Assembly: GCA_000436835.1 (NCBI GenBank)
Contig: FR889125.1
Location: forward strand, 25,576 to 64,470
Length of the DNA: 38,895 nt
From: Eubacterium sp. CAG:251
GTDB lineage: Bacteria > Bacillota > Clostridia > Oscillospirales > Acutalibacteraceae
Direction: 5' to 3'
The stretch's first letter is position 1; the number at the start of each line of letters is the position of its first letter. The position numbers and the translations under genes were made by a program. The notes under the pieces were generated by a model that did not search any database, was not told where the DNA came from, and saw nothing but the letters and a program-made list of their open reading frames with translations. Below, in pieces: positions 1 through 7,834 of this stretch.

Positions 1-121
1 AAGCCACTTTTGGCGCTTTCCGTCTTTTGCTCGGAGGCAGTACCAACGTACAGCACCCGCTCGCAAAATACGAAATTTATCTCACTTTCTCGAAGTCTGA
101 CAGCGTGTAGAAAAAGTCCAA
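1..121. other. Window-edge spacer with imperfect inverted repeat
   Basis: No recognisable gene. Read on the minus strand, TTTTGC, CGG and a GC/GTAC block recur in complementary order around a GTTG loop (about positions 27-70), so the stretch can fold into an imperfect hairpin. One minus-strand frame is open across most of it but has no start and matches nothing I know. It could be the end of a dispersed intergenic element, or the 3' region of the alpha-galactosidase transcript. No clear T-tract terminator is visible. Confidence 0.25.
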
Positions 122-1438
122 TTATAAATTTCTACTGTATATTTTAATCAATACGGCTGAGTGAGGTTCAACCTCGGCAGTAAATGAATTTTTGAACTTG
201 CCGAGTTCTTTTTTTGCCCAAATGTCAAAAATGTTGTATTTTTCATCAGGCATTAAAACATCACTTAAATTGAATTTGATTTTAGCTTTTTTATCTTTAG
301 TATTAAAAAGTGCTGCATATTTACACTTCTTTCCGTTCGCAACCCAAATAACAGTACCTTTGCCGTTTGTTTCTTTTCTGTAATGCTGGTGTGCGCCGTT
401 TGAATCTTTGTGCATTTTAAGATATTCTTCGTTTGTTAAAAGCGAGAGCGTCCATTCGTCGTTTTCAGGCATATTGCCGCCGAAGAAAAGAGGACTTTTA
501 AAAATTCCCCAAAGGCTCATCATTGTGATTTGTTCAGACCTTGTGAATTGGGTGTATCTGTCTTTAGGACCGTGATATGAACAGTTTTTGCAAAGCTTGC
601 CAAGCGGTAGCATATCGCAGTCCGGATAATTTCCGCTTTTAACTTCGTTTTGCCACAAAAGGCATTTGTCAAACATATCGTGAAGCTTGTCCCACTTATC
701 CCAAAAATCGCCTGTCATTCGCCACATATTTGCGTTTTCTGCAAGGTGCTTTGCATTTTCGATTTTAGCAGGACCGGGAGAGAGCGAAAGCACCATATTT
801 CTGCCGCAGTTGTCAATAGCTTTTCTAATCATTTCAATTTCATAATATGCGCTGTACGGTGTATCCCATTGGCGAAATTCCGTTACCGCAATGTCGTCGC
901 ACTTTATAAAATCAACGCCCCACTTAGCATAAAGTTCAAATATGCTGTTATAATAATCCTGTGCACCCTCGCAGTTTTTCATTCCGTACATATCGGTGTT
1001 CCACGAGCATACGCTGAAATGGTGCGCAACCTCACGGGCAGTAAATTTACTGTCTTTTATTTTTGTGTTTTTATGCACTGCCTGACGTGGAATACCACGC
1101 ATAATATGAATTCCGAATTTTAAGCCGAGGGAGTGAACATAGTCGGCAATAGGCTTAAAGCCCTGACCGCCCTTAGCACTCGGAAAACGGTTTTCGGCAG
1201 GGATAAGTCTGCCGTATTCGTCCATATCAAGCTCGGTAAAATTGTTATAATCGTTATCTTTTGCCTTTGGTTCATACCATTGAATATCGCAAACAATATA
1301 TTCCCAGCCGTATTTCTTTAAATTTTTTGCCATATAGTCGGCATTTTCCTTGAGCTGTTTTTCATTTACAGCTGCACCGAAGCAGTCCCAACTGTTCCAC
1401 CCCATAGGCGCATTTTTTGCAAAATCTCTGTGCGTCAT
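122..1438 (-). CDS. Glycoside hydrolase family 27 alpha-galactosidase
   Basis: A retaining alpha-galactosidase (GH27) that removes terminal alpha-linked galactose from melibiose/raffinose-type or plant galactoside chains. The 438-residue protein starts with the family signature MGWNSWDCFG and follows the (beta/alpha)8 barrel pattern. The nucleophile is Asp181 in the FIKCDD motif and the acid/base is Asp244 in RMTGDFW. A beta-sandwich domain follows from about residue 350 to the end. No signal peptide is present, so it is probably cytoplasmic. The ATG start is fixed by GGAG seven bases upstream, and a near-consensus promoter lies about 40 bases further up. It is transcribed alone, divergently from the PHP gene. 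Close GH27 relatives include beta-L-arabinopyranosidases and alpha-N-acetylgalactosaminidases, so the exact substrate is not certain. Confidence 0.9.
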   Translation of the reverse strand: MTHRDFAKNAPMGWNSWDCFGAAVNEKQLKENADYMAKNLKKYGWEYIVCDIQWYEPKAKDNDYNNFTELDMDEYGRLIPAENRFPSAKGGQGFKPIADYVHSLGLKFGIHIMRGIPRQAVHKNTKIKDSKFTAREVAHHFSVCSWNTDMYGMKNCEGAQDYYNSIFELYAKWGVDFIKCDDIAVTEFRQWDTPYSAYYEIEMIRKAIDNCGRNMVLSLSPGPAKIENAKHLAENANMWRMTGDFWDKWDKLHDMFDKCLLWQNEVKSGNYPDCDMLPLGKLCKNCSYHGPKDRYTQFTRSEQITMMSLWGIFKSPLFFGGNMPENDEWTLSLLTNEEYLKMHKDSNGAHQHYRKETNGKGTVIWVANGKKCKYAALFNTKDKKAKIKFNLSDVLMPDEKYNIFDIWAKKELGKFKNSFTAEVEPHSAVLIKIYSRNL

Positions 1439-1473
1439 ACCATATCTCCAAAACTTTTTTGTTTTATGGTTTT

Positions 1474-1502
1474 ATATTATAATTAAAAAAACAGCGTGTC
1501 AA
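1474..1502 (-). promoter_or_regulatory. Sigma-A promoter of the GH27 gene
   Basis: On the minus strand, TTGACA (1497-1502) and TAATAT (1474-1479) are separated by 17 bases. An overlapping TATAAT at 1476-1481 gives a 15-base alternative. It lies immediately upstream of the alpha-galactosidase start. Confidence 0.7.
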
Positions 1503-1561
1503 TAACTTTTTAAAGATTTATACGATTGAATGTTTATGATATAAATATATTTAAAATTTCT

Positions 1562-1570
1562 TGCTATAAG
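1562..1570 (+). promoter_or_regulatory. Possible extended -10 promoter of the PHP gene
   Basis: TGC-TATAAG forms an extended -10 element 26 bases before the PHP start. No convincing -35 is seen 17 bases upstream, so this is tentative. Confidence 0.3.
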
Positions 1571-1596
1571 ATTAGGTTTGTGATATCCTAAAATTT

Positions 1597-2274
1597 ATGG
1601 AAAATAAATTATATAAATATGAGCTTCATTGCCACACGGGTTGTGTTTCACGTTGCGGCAGGGTTGAGCCTGAGGAAATTGTAAAATTATATATTGAAAA
1701 AGGATATGACGGAATAGTCGTTACCGACCACTACAGCCCTATGACCTTTGAGCCTAATTGGTGCCCGCAAAAGCAGATTGATTTTTATCTTTCGGGCTAC
1801 AGGCGAATGAAAGCGGAAGCTGAAAAATCGGGCAAAGATTTTACGGTATTACTCGGAATGGAACTTCGCCATTACGGCACGGCTAACGATTATCTTATTT
1901 ACGGCATTGACGAGGAATTTCTTTACAGTGCAGGCAATTTGATGAAGCCGTGGGAAAAGAAAATGTATTCTCTCTGTCATTCAAAAGGATTTCTTGTGTT
2001 TCAGGCGCACCCGTTTAGAGCGGGCATAAGAAGATGCGATGAGCATTATATTGACGGTATTGAAATTTATAACGGAAAAACGAATGAGAAGCTTAACAAA
2101 AAGGCAGAGGTTTGGGCAAGGGAAAGCGGCAAGCTGATGTGTTCAGGCTCTGATTTTCATACCAAGGCTCACACGGCACGAGGCGGTATTATTACAAAAG
2201 AGAAAATTAATAATAATTGCGATTTATTAAGAGTTCTTAAAAGTCAAAATTTTGAAATGATTAAAACCTATTAA
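1597..2274 (+). CDS. PHP-domain phosphoesterase
   Basis: A 225-residue PHP (polymerase and histidinol phosphatase) domain protein, expected to be a cytoplasmic metal-dependent phosphoesterase. The metal ligands appear in family order: His11 and His13 in ELHCHT, Asp44-His45 in VVTDHY, Glu89 in GMELRH, His138 in FQAHPF, and Asp186/His188 in SGSDFH. The protein is essentially one PHP domain with no added module. It could hydrolyse histidinol phosphate, a sugar phosphate or a nucleotide, and the sequence alone does not decide. The ATG has no good Shine-Dalgarno match (only a distant AGG), so translation may be weak or the start may differ. It stands alone, divergent from the GH27 gene. Confidence 0.8.
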   Translation: MENKLYKYELHCHTGCVSRCGRVEPEEIVKLYIEKGYDGIVVTDHYSPMTFEPNWCPQKQIDFYLSGYRRMKAEAEKSGKDFTVLLGMELRHYGTANDYLIYGIDEEFLYSAGNLMKPWEKKMYSLCHSKGFLVFQAHPFRAGIRRCDEHYIDGIEIYNGKTNEKLNKKAEVWARESGKLMCSGSDFHTKAHTARGGIITKEKINNNCDLLRVLKSQNFEMIKTY

Positions 2275-2303
2275 CGCACTTGTTATTTTATTGACAATGC
2301 TTG

Positions 2304-2332
2304 TTGACGATTTGTTTATTATAATATATAAT
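2304..2332 (+). promoter_or_regulatory. Sigma-A promoter of the glycerophosphotransferase gene
   Basis: TTGACG (2304-2309), a 17-base spacer, then TATAAT (2327-2332). A second TTGACA at 2291 is badly spaced and probably not used. Confidence 0.7.
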
Positions 2333-2367
2333 ATATTATAAGTTGTATTTAAAGAGGAGGCGCAAGT

Positions 2368-3684
2368 ATGTGGCTTGATAAAGATAATATTGAAACTCTT
2401 TATGCTCCGAAAAAGCGAAATTATAAAAAAGAACTTTTTGAGGCTATTAAGAAATTTGCGATTAATATTGCAAAAAAGCAGTCGGGTTTTCGTAAAGAGT
2501 CACGTAAAATTCTCCTTGAAAGCAGAAAGAAATCTTATGATGAAATAAGAGACAGGATTAAAACCGACCCTAAGGTTATTTTGTTTTCGACCTTTGACGG
2601 CAGAAGCTACGGCGACAGTCCAAAGGCAATTTACGAATATATGCTCACTCAGGAAAAATTTGAGGATTATACTTTCGTGTGGGCTTTTCGCAATCCTAAG
2701 CAGTTCACCTTTGTTTTGGACAACCCTAATACTTATATAGTCACGGTTAATACAAAGGATTATGAAATTGCGGCGGCAACGGCTAAGTATTGGGTTTATA
2801 ACTATCGAATGAGCGACCATATTTATCCTAAGGACGACCAAGTTTACATTCAGCTTTGGCACGGCACGCCGCTTAAACGTCTTGGCTATGATATTAATAT
2901 TTCCGACAACGCTATGAATTCAAAAAGCGAAATCCGTGAAAAATATAAGGTTGATGCAAGCAAGTTTAAATATATTCTTGCCCCGTCGCACTTTGCGGCA
3001 GAAAAGTTTATTTCCGCTTGGAATTTGGAGGCTATCGGCAGAACGGATACTGTTTTGGAGCTTGGCTATCCGAGAAATGACTTTTTGGCAAATTATACTC
3101 AAAAGGATATCGAAGATATAGTAAGTGAATTACAGCTTCCGAGGGATAAAAAATATATTCTTTATGCACCTACTTGGCGTGATAATCAGCATCAGGCAGG
3201 CATAGGCTACACATATAAAACCGAGGTTGATTTTGATAAGCTGAAAGCTAATCTCGGCGATGAATATATTATCCTTTTCAGGGCGCATTATCTTGTCGCA
3301 AATTCCTTTGATTTTGATAAATACAAGGGCTTCGTTTATGATGTGTCAAAGGTGAATGATATCAATCATCTTTATGTCATTTCCGATTTGCTTGTAACGG
3401 ACTATTCATCGGTATTTTTCGATTATGCAAACCTTAAAAGACCGGAAATTTTCTATATGTATGACCTTGAGGCATACGGTAATGAAATCCGTGGCTTTTA
3501 TATTGACCTTGATGAGCTTCCAGGCCCGATTGTTCAAACCGAGGACGAGCTGATTAAGGCAATCAAGAATGCCGAGACTGACAGAAGCTATGACGAAAAA
3601 TATAAGGCGTTTAATGATAAGTTTAATTATCTTGACGACGGCAAGGCGGCTCAAAGAGTTACCGAAGCAATTATAGAAGAATAA
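2368..3684 (+). CDS. CDP-glycerol:glycerophosphate glycerophosphotransferase family (TagF/TagB-like)
   Basis: Belongs to the CDP-glycerol glycerophosphotransferase family, whose members transfer glycerol-phosphate (or ribitol-phosphate) from the CDP-activated form onto wall-polymer precursors at the inner membrane face. The 438-residue protein shows the family landmarks: LWHGTPLKRLGYD with His165, GYPRND at about 233, LYAPTWRDN at about 265, FRAH with His307, and TDYSSVFFDYA with DYSS at 345-348. The basic first 65 residues could mediate membrane association. There is only the catalytic domain and no glycosyltransferase fusion. The start is set by AGGAGG eight bases upstream. No teichoic-acid cluster (tagA, tagD, tarJ) is next to it, so it may decorate a glycolipid or capsule rather than build a classical teichoic acid. 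That last point is inference. Confidence 0.88.
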   Translation: MWLDKDNIETLYAPKKRNYKKELFEAIKKFAINIAKKQSGFRKESRKILLESRKKSYDEIRDRIKTDPKVILFSTFDGRSYGDSPKAIYEYMLTQEKFEDYTFVWAFRNPKQFTFVLDNPNTYIVTVNTKDYEIAAATAKYWVYNYRMSDHIYPKDDQVYIQLWHGTPLKRLGYDINISDNAMNSKSEIREKYKVDASKFKYILAPSHFAAEKFISAWNLEAIGRTDTVLELGYPRNDFLANYTQKDIEDIVSELQLPRDKKYILYAPTWRDNQHQAGIGYTYKTEVDFDKLKANLGDEYIILFRAHYLVANSFDFDKYKGFVYDVSKVNDINHLYVISDLLVTDYSSVFFDYANLKRPEIFYMYDLEAYGNEIRGFYIDLDELPGPIVQTEDELIKAIKNAETDRSYDEKYKAFNDKFNYLDDGKAAQRVTEAIIEE

Positions 3685-3691
3685 TGCAGAC

Positions 3692-3759
3692 GGGCGATTG
3701 ATAATCGCCCCTACAATGATAAAAGAAAATCTACCGTAGAGGCGATTATCAATCGCCTC
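3692..3759. repeat. Paired palindromic intergenic repeat (GTAGGGGCGA type), inverted
   Basis: Two palindromic units in inverted orientation: 3692-3714 and 3736-3759. Each unit folds on itself (GGGCGATT/AATCGCCC and GGCGATT/AATCGCC), and the two units also pair with each other over about 23 bases with two mismatches. TTATTTTTT follows on the plus strand, so the structure may also terminate the upstream gene. A related unit with the same GTAGGGGCGA edge lies at 35310-35331. Confidence 0.75.
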
Positions 3760-3826
3760 TTATTTTTTGTAATTCTTTTGTGCAATTCGTACATAAAAGC
3801 CCCTAATTTTTATGCATTATGGCAAA

Positions 3827-3855
3827 TTGAAAAATAGACCTTTTTCTATTATAAT
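3827..3855 (+). promoter_or_regulatory. Sigma-A promoter of the amidohydrolase gene
   Basis: TTGAAA (3827-3832), 17 bases, TATAAT (3850-3855). It lies downstream of an earlier in-frame ATG at 3812, which supports the start at 3872. Transcription would begin around 3862, giving a leader of only about ten bases that is nearly all Shine-Dalgarno (AGGTGAT). Confidence 0.75.
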
Positions 3856-3871
3856 TGTTACAGGTGATTTT

Positions 3872-5152
3872 ATGAAAACGATATTTAAAAATTGCACTCT
3901 TCTTGACGGCACGAAGGATATGGCGGCAAGGGAAAATATTGATGTTGCAATTGAAAACGGAAAAATTGTTGAAATCGGCAGTATTAATCCGAGTATAAGC
4001 GATGAAGTTATTGATTTAAGCGGCAAATATTTAATGCCGGGGCTTATCAATTTGCACGTTCATCTTCCTGCAGGCGGCAAGCCGCAAAACAAGCCGATGA
4101 AAACCACTCTTTTAACTAAAATTGCGCTTTCCTCAGCCATTTCAAGAGAGCTTGTGCTTAAAATGTGCCATGCCTATGCAATGCAGGGCTTGATGGCAGG
4201 TGTCACTACCGTTCGTGCGGTCGGCGGACTTGATAATCTCGATACCCGCCTGCGTGATAAGATTAATTCGGGAAAGCTTGACGGACCGAGGATTTTGGCG
4301 GCAAATTTTGCTATCGGCGTGCCGAACGGCCATATGGTAGGCTCTGTTACACGTCCTGCCCAAAGCGTGGCGGACGCAGTTAAAATGGTTGACGAATTAA
4401 AGAGTCAAAACGTAGATTTAATTAAATTGATGATTACTGGCGGAGTTATGGACGCTAAGGTTAAGGGTGAGCCAGGTAAGCTTATGATGAAGGCAGATAT
4501 GATTAAGGCTTGCTGTGACAGGGCGCACGGCTACGGTCTTAAAGTTGCTGCTCACGTTCAAAGCCCTGAGGGTGTAAGGTGTGCCGTTGAAAACGGAGTT
4601 GACTCAATCGAGCACGGCTCTACTCTTACCCAAAGGGAAATTGATGCTTTTAAAAAGCATAATGCCGTTTTGGTTTGCACAATTTCGCCTGCGCTTCCTA
4701 TGGCAAAATTTGAACGTGAAACCTTGGGTATCAGCGAGGCGGTGCAATATAATTCAAATATTGTTTATAACAATATGATTTCAGGATCAAAAACAGCGCT
4801 TGAAAACGGCATTACCGTCGGGCTGGGAACAGATACGGGCTGCCCCTATACCACCCATTATAATATGTGGCGTGAACTTCATTATTTTGAAAAGAACGTC
4901 GGCGTATCGCCTGCTTTTGCGCTTTATACCGCCACTCTTAATAATGCAAAAATTTTGGGAATTGATGATATTACAGGCAGTATCGAGGTCGGCAAGTGCG
5001 CCGATATCCTCGTGTCAAATTCAAATCCGCTTGATGATTTTCGTGCGCTTTCTCAGCCGTATATGGTTGTTTGCCGAGGTAAGATTTATAAAGAGCCAAA
5101 GATTGAAAAATACGAAAAATGCGAATACGAGCTTGATAAATATTATGATTAA
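3872..5152 (+). CDS. Metal-dependent amidohydrolase (imidazolonepropionase/prolidase-like)
   Basis: A 426-residue amidohydrolase-superfamily protein, a cytoplasmic TIM-barrel hydrolase of C-N (sometimes P-O) bonds. Ligand motifs are in order: His62/His64 in LHVHLPAGG, Lys185 in LIKLMITGG (position of the carboxylated lysine in the binuclear subgroup), His228 in AAHVQ, His248 in IEHGS and Asp321 in GLGTDTG. The C-terminal GSIEVGKCADILV strand is the usual end of the small beta-domain. It resembles the group that includes Xaa-Pro/Xaa-Arg dipeptidases and is often annotated as imidazolonepropionase-related. A histidine-degradation role is unlikely because no hut genes are nearby. The start at 3872 is preferred over 3812 for its AGGTGAT site and the promoter position. 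The substrate is unknown. Confidence 0.85.
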   Translation: MKTIFKNCTLLDGTKDMAARENIDVAIENGKIVEIGSINPSISDEVIDLSGKYLMPGLINLHVHLPAGGKPQNKPMKTTLLTKIALSSAISRELVLKMCHAYAMQGLMAGVTTVRAVGGLDNLDTRLRDKINSGKLDGPRILAANFAIGVPNGHMVGSVTRPAQSVADAVKMVDELKSQNVDLIKLMITGGVMDAKVKGEPGKLMMKADMIKACCDRAHGYGLKVAAHVQSPEGVRCAVENGVDSIEHGSTLTQREIDAFKKHNAVLVCTISPALPMAKFERETLGISEAVQYNSNIVYNNMISGSKTALENGITVGLGTDTGCPYTTHYNMWRELHYFEKNVGVSPAFALYTATLNNAKILGIDDITGSIEVGKCADILVSNSNPLDDFRALSQPYMVVCRGKIYKEPKIEKYEKCEYELDKYYD

Positions 5153-5153
5153 A

Positions 5154-5191
5154 AAAAGCCGACTAATCTAACGTTTGATTAGTCGGCTTTT
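5154..5191. terminator. Bidirectional terminator between convergent genes
   Basis: A perfect 15-bp stem (AAAAGCCGACTAATC at 5154-5168 and its complement at 5177-5191) with an 8-base loop. A and T runs flank it on both strands. It sits between the amidohydrolase stop and the end of the oppositely oriented sugar kinase. Confidence 0.9.
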
Positions 5192-5193
5192 GC

Positions 5194-6114
5194 TTATTTA
5201 TAATAATTTTCCTTTACTTCAAGAAGCTCTTGCTCGGTGCAAGATGAACTTAAGCAACCAACGCTGGTAACGCATTTTCCGCCTGTAATATTGCCGAATT
5301 TGATTGAATCCTCAAAGCTTTTTTCGTGGTATAAGCCGTAAATAAAGCCTGCAAGGAATGCATCGCCTGCACCTGTTGAGTCAACGTGCTTGAAATCGTC
5401 AACTTGACTGACATAAAATTTCTTTCCGTTTTCCATTCCGAGGCAGCCGTCTTTATCAAGCTTAACGATAACCTTTTCAAAATAATTTGATAAAACGTCA
5501 GCCGCTTTTTCCGGAGTGTCGGTATCTGTTATTTTAAGCGCTTCCTTTTGGTTTGGGGTATAATAATCGGCAAGTTCAAGGTGCTCCTTGTAGTTTTCAA
5601 GGCTCAAATTATCGTCCCAGCCGCAGTCGAAAACAAGCATTGTGCCCTCGCTTTTAAGCTTTTTATACACAGGCAAAAAGCCGCCTGTGTGCATAATCAC
5701 TATCTTTGCGCCGGTGCACATTTTGTAAGCCGCATCAAGTGCGTCGGGCGTTGCTTCAACGCTTCCGTGACCGTAGGACATAAACGTTCTGTCCCTGCTT
5801 GTAATCATAGCGCTTGTAACATTAAGCGGAATATCGTCATCGCCTTTATAAAGATTAATAGGGGATACGCCGCATTTTTCAAATTCCTGCCTTGCATAGT
5901 TTGAAAAAATATCATCTCCAAGCTCTGTCGCAATTTTAGTTTTAATACCGAGCCTGCCGAGATTTATAAGCGTTGCGGGAACACCGCCGCCGAGTTGAAG
6001 CGAAAAATGCTTTGCATATATTTCCTCGCCCTCGTTCGGCAATCTGTCAATTCCCGAATAAAGAATGTCAACGTTGGTACAGCCTATTCCGGCAATAAAA
6101 TTTTTATCTCCCAT
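5194..6114 (-). CDS. PfkB-family carbohydrate kinase
   Basis: A 306-residue ribokinase/PfkB-family kinase that phosphorylates a sugar or nucleoside with ATP in the cytoplasm. The substrate-side motif is LGGGVPATLINLGRLG at about 41-56, and the C-terminal signature is DSTGAGDAFLAGF with catalytic base Asp251. The length is typical. The ATG has AGGAGA six bases upstream and a promoter follows closely. It is transcribed alone, ahead of the terminator at 5154-5191. The family covers ribokinase, fructokinase, tagatose-6-phosphate kinase and adenosine kinase types. Position next to the mgl operon and galactosidases makes a sugar substrate likely, but no specific one can be read from the sequence. 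Confidence 0.88.
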   Translation of the reverse strand: MGDKNFIAGIGCTNVDILYSGIDRLPNEGEEIYAKHFSLQLGGGVPATLINLGRLGIKTKIATELGDDIFSNYARQEFEKCGVSPINLYKGDDDIPLNVTSAMITSRDRTFMSYGHGSVEATPDALDAAYKMCTGAKIVIMHTGGFLPVYKKLKSEGTMLVFDCGWDDNLSLENYKEHLELADYYTPNQKEALKITDTDTPEKAADVLSNYFEKVIVKLDKDGCLGMENGKKFYVSQVDDFKHVDSTGAGDAFLAGFIYGLYHEKSFEDSIKFGNITGGKCVTSVGCLSSSCTEQELLEVKENYYK

Positions 6115-6150
6115 ATTTATCTCCTAAATTAATATATCTGTTTTGTTTTA

Positions 6151-6179
6151 ATTATATATTATAATTGTGTCAATATCAA
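6151..6179 (-). promoter_or_regulatory. Sigma-A promoter of the PfkB kinase gene
   Basis: Minus strand: TTGATA (6174-6179), 17 bases, TATAAT (6151-6156). A TTGACA directly follows the -35 within the spacer but would be only 11 bases from this -10. Confidence 0.65.
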
Positions 6180-6220
6180 GAAACAAGCCGTTTAAAATAA
6201 AAATTTCACTTAATAAAAGC

Positions 6221-6261
6221 AAGCCAATGCATAAAGGACGATTATTCCCATGCATTGGCTT
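6221..6261 (-). terminator. Terminator of the mgl operon
   Basis: A 12-bp perfect stem (AAGCCAATGCAT at 6221-6232 with its complement at 6250-6261) and a 17-base loop, followed on the minus strand by GCTTTTATT. It lies about 65 bases beyond the last gene of the operon. Confidence 0.6.
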
Positions 6262-6325
6262 ATTTCTGTATATTTATTAAGTTATGCTTAATTTGTCATT
6301 TGCAAAATAAATATAACTTTTTCCT

Positions 6326-6694
6326 TTATTTCTTTTCCCAACCCGAATAAAGAGTCAGACTGTCGCTTACAGTATCTTTATTAACATCAAATTGCTTAGT
6401 GCAATCCTTGTCTAAATACCAGCCCGTAAAGGTGTAGCCCTCTTTAACGGGATTTTCTTCAATATCAACAAGCTGACCATACATAACCTTTTGGTTATCT
6501 ATTTGCGAGCCGCCGTCTGTATTGAATGTGACAGTAAATCCTGCATGACTTACCGCAAAAATCATACAGGCGATAAGAACGATAATTCCGACAAGGATGA
6601 GCTTGTCTGCCGTTTTTACAGACATCTTTATGTTTCGGTAAAGTCCTCCGGGTTTCCTTTCGGTGTTAAGATTTATTGTGTTGTTTTCGTTCAT
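6326..6694 (-). CDS. Small membrane protein with one InlB-type B-repeat, last gene of the mgl operon
   Basis: About 122 residues: a polar N-terminus, one hydrophobic segment (KLILVGIIVLIACMIFAV) near residues 32-49, then an extracytoplasmic Listeria-Bacteroides InlB B-repeat of about 65 residues with the hallmark GYTFTGWYLDKDCTKQFD and a closing LTLYSGW. The repeat is usually found many times in secreted surface proteins; a single copy on a short membrane anchor is unusual. The gene begins 36 bases after mglC and no terminator separates them, so it is probably co-transcribed with the transporter. A GTG at 6703 is in frame but only two bases from GAAAGG, so the ATG at 6694 (spacing 11) is preferred. 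Function unknown; a surface or transporter-associated role is inferred only from context. Confidence 0.75.
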   Translation of the reverse strand: MNENNTINLNTERKPGGLYRNIKMSVKTADKLILVGIIVLIACMIFAVSHAGFTVTFNTDGGSQIDNQKVMYGQLVDIEENPVKEGYTFTGWYLDKDCTKQFDVNKDTVSDSLTLYSGWEKK

Positions 6695-6729
6695 ATTTTT
6701 CACTGCCTTTCAAAAACGGTGGTTAATTA

Positions 6730-7821
6730 TTATCTTCTTGCGAGATACTTTCTCATATCAATTGCGCAAGCAACAAGAATGATTACACCTTTGATAATGT
6801 AAAGCATATTTGCGGATACAGAAAGGAAGTTAAGACCGGCAAAAATAATCTGCAAAAGAAGTACGCCGATAACGATACCGCTGATTTTACCTGTACCGCC
6901 TACAAATGATACACCGCCGATTACGCAAGCCGCAATAGCGTCACATTCGTAGTTAAGACCTGTGTTTGCAGAGCAAGAAGCGATACGAGCGCCCTCAATA
7001 AAGCCTGTGATACCGTACATAACACCTGCAAGCACAAATACCATTAAGATTGTCATAAATACATTTACGCCCGATACTCTTGCTGCTTCTTCGTTTGAAC
7101 CTACGGCAAACATATTTTTGCCAAATTTTGTTTTATTCCAAATAACCCACATAATTGCTGTTAAAATTGCGGAATAAAGAACATATTTAGGAATGGCAAC
7201 ACCGCCGACATTGAAAAGCGTACCGGTGATAAAGCTTGTGTAAGATGAGTCAAGACCTGAAAGAGTTTGACCGTTGTTGCCGCCAATCATAAGGTACATA
7301 AGAACAGTACCAAATACAATAAGCTGGGTTGAAAGAGTAACTATAAACGGATGAAGCTTAAACTTAGCAACAAAAAATCCGTTTACAAGGCCAACAACTG
7401 CGCCGATTGCAATTACTGCAAGAAATACAATCCAAAGCGGCATTGTATTGAGATTTGGGAACATTTTGTTGGCATAGCCTGTCATTTGCAAAAGCGAAGC
7501 TGCAACGCAGGCGGTAAGACCTACACATCGACCTGCCGAAATATCCGTACCTGTTAATACGATACAGCCTGCAATACCCAAAGCAATCGGAAGCTTTGCG
7601 GCGGTGAGCGAAACAATATTAACTATTGAAGATACGCTCAAAAATGCAGGAACCTTGATTGCAATAAAAATCACCGCTATTGCAATGATGATATACATTG
7701 CGTTGTTAAATAATAAATCTGTAATTAATCTTTTTTTGTCGTCCTTGTCTGCCGCTTTGAATTTTTCAACCCAAAGGGAGATACGTGAACGCTTAACCTT
7801 TTTTATACTTGTGTCAGCCAT
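6730..7821 (-). CDS. mglC: Galactose/methylgalactoside ABC transporter permease MglC
   Basis: The membrane subunit of a sugar ABC importer of the RbsC/MglC family, 363 residues from the chosen start. It has a basic cytoplasmic N-terminus followed by about eight or more hydrophobic segments from residue 43 onward, including the conserved GTDISAGRCVGL and the GGVSFVGGTGKISG loop expected to contact the ATPase. The start at 7821 is chosen because AAGGAGG sits eight bases upstream; an in-frame start 33 bases earlier would lie inside mglA. The Shine-Dalgarno overlaps the mglA stop, so translation is likely coupled. MglC normally works as a dimer with MglA and receives sugar from MglB. Substrate identity comes mostly from the MglB neighbour. 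Confidence 0.92.
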   Translation of the reverse strand: MADTSIKKVKRSRISLWVEKFKAADKDDKKRLITDLLFNNAMYIIIAIAVIFIAIKVPAFLSVSSIVNIVSLTAAKLPIALGIAGCIVLTGTDISAGRCVGLTACVAASLLQMTGYANKMFPNLNTMPLWIVFLAVIAIGAVVGLVNGFFVAKFKLHPFIVTLSTQLIVFGTVLMYLMIGGNNGQTLSGLDSSYTSFITGTLFNVGGVAIPKYVLYSAILTAIMWVIWNKTKFGKNMFAVGSNEEAARVSGVNVFMTILMVFVLAGVMYGITGFIEGARIASCSANTGLNYECDAIAACVIGGVSFVGGTGKISGIVIGVLLLQIIFAGLNFLSVSANMLYIIKGVIILVACAIDMRKYLARR

Positions 7822-7834
7822 AATGAAATCCTCC

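Noticed and set aside
3869..3886. TGAAAACG as a CcpA cre site at the amidohydrolase start
   Set aside because: Only the left half matches the cre consensus; the right half does not complete the palindrome, and it is simply the Met-Lys-Thr codons.
6701..6703. GTG as start of the InlB-repeat membrane protein
   Set aside because: GAAAGG would be only two bases away; the ATG at 6694 has workable spacing. The choice is not certain.
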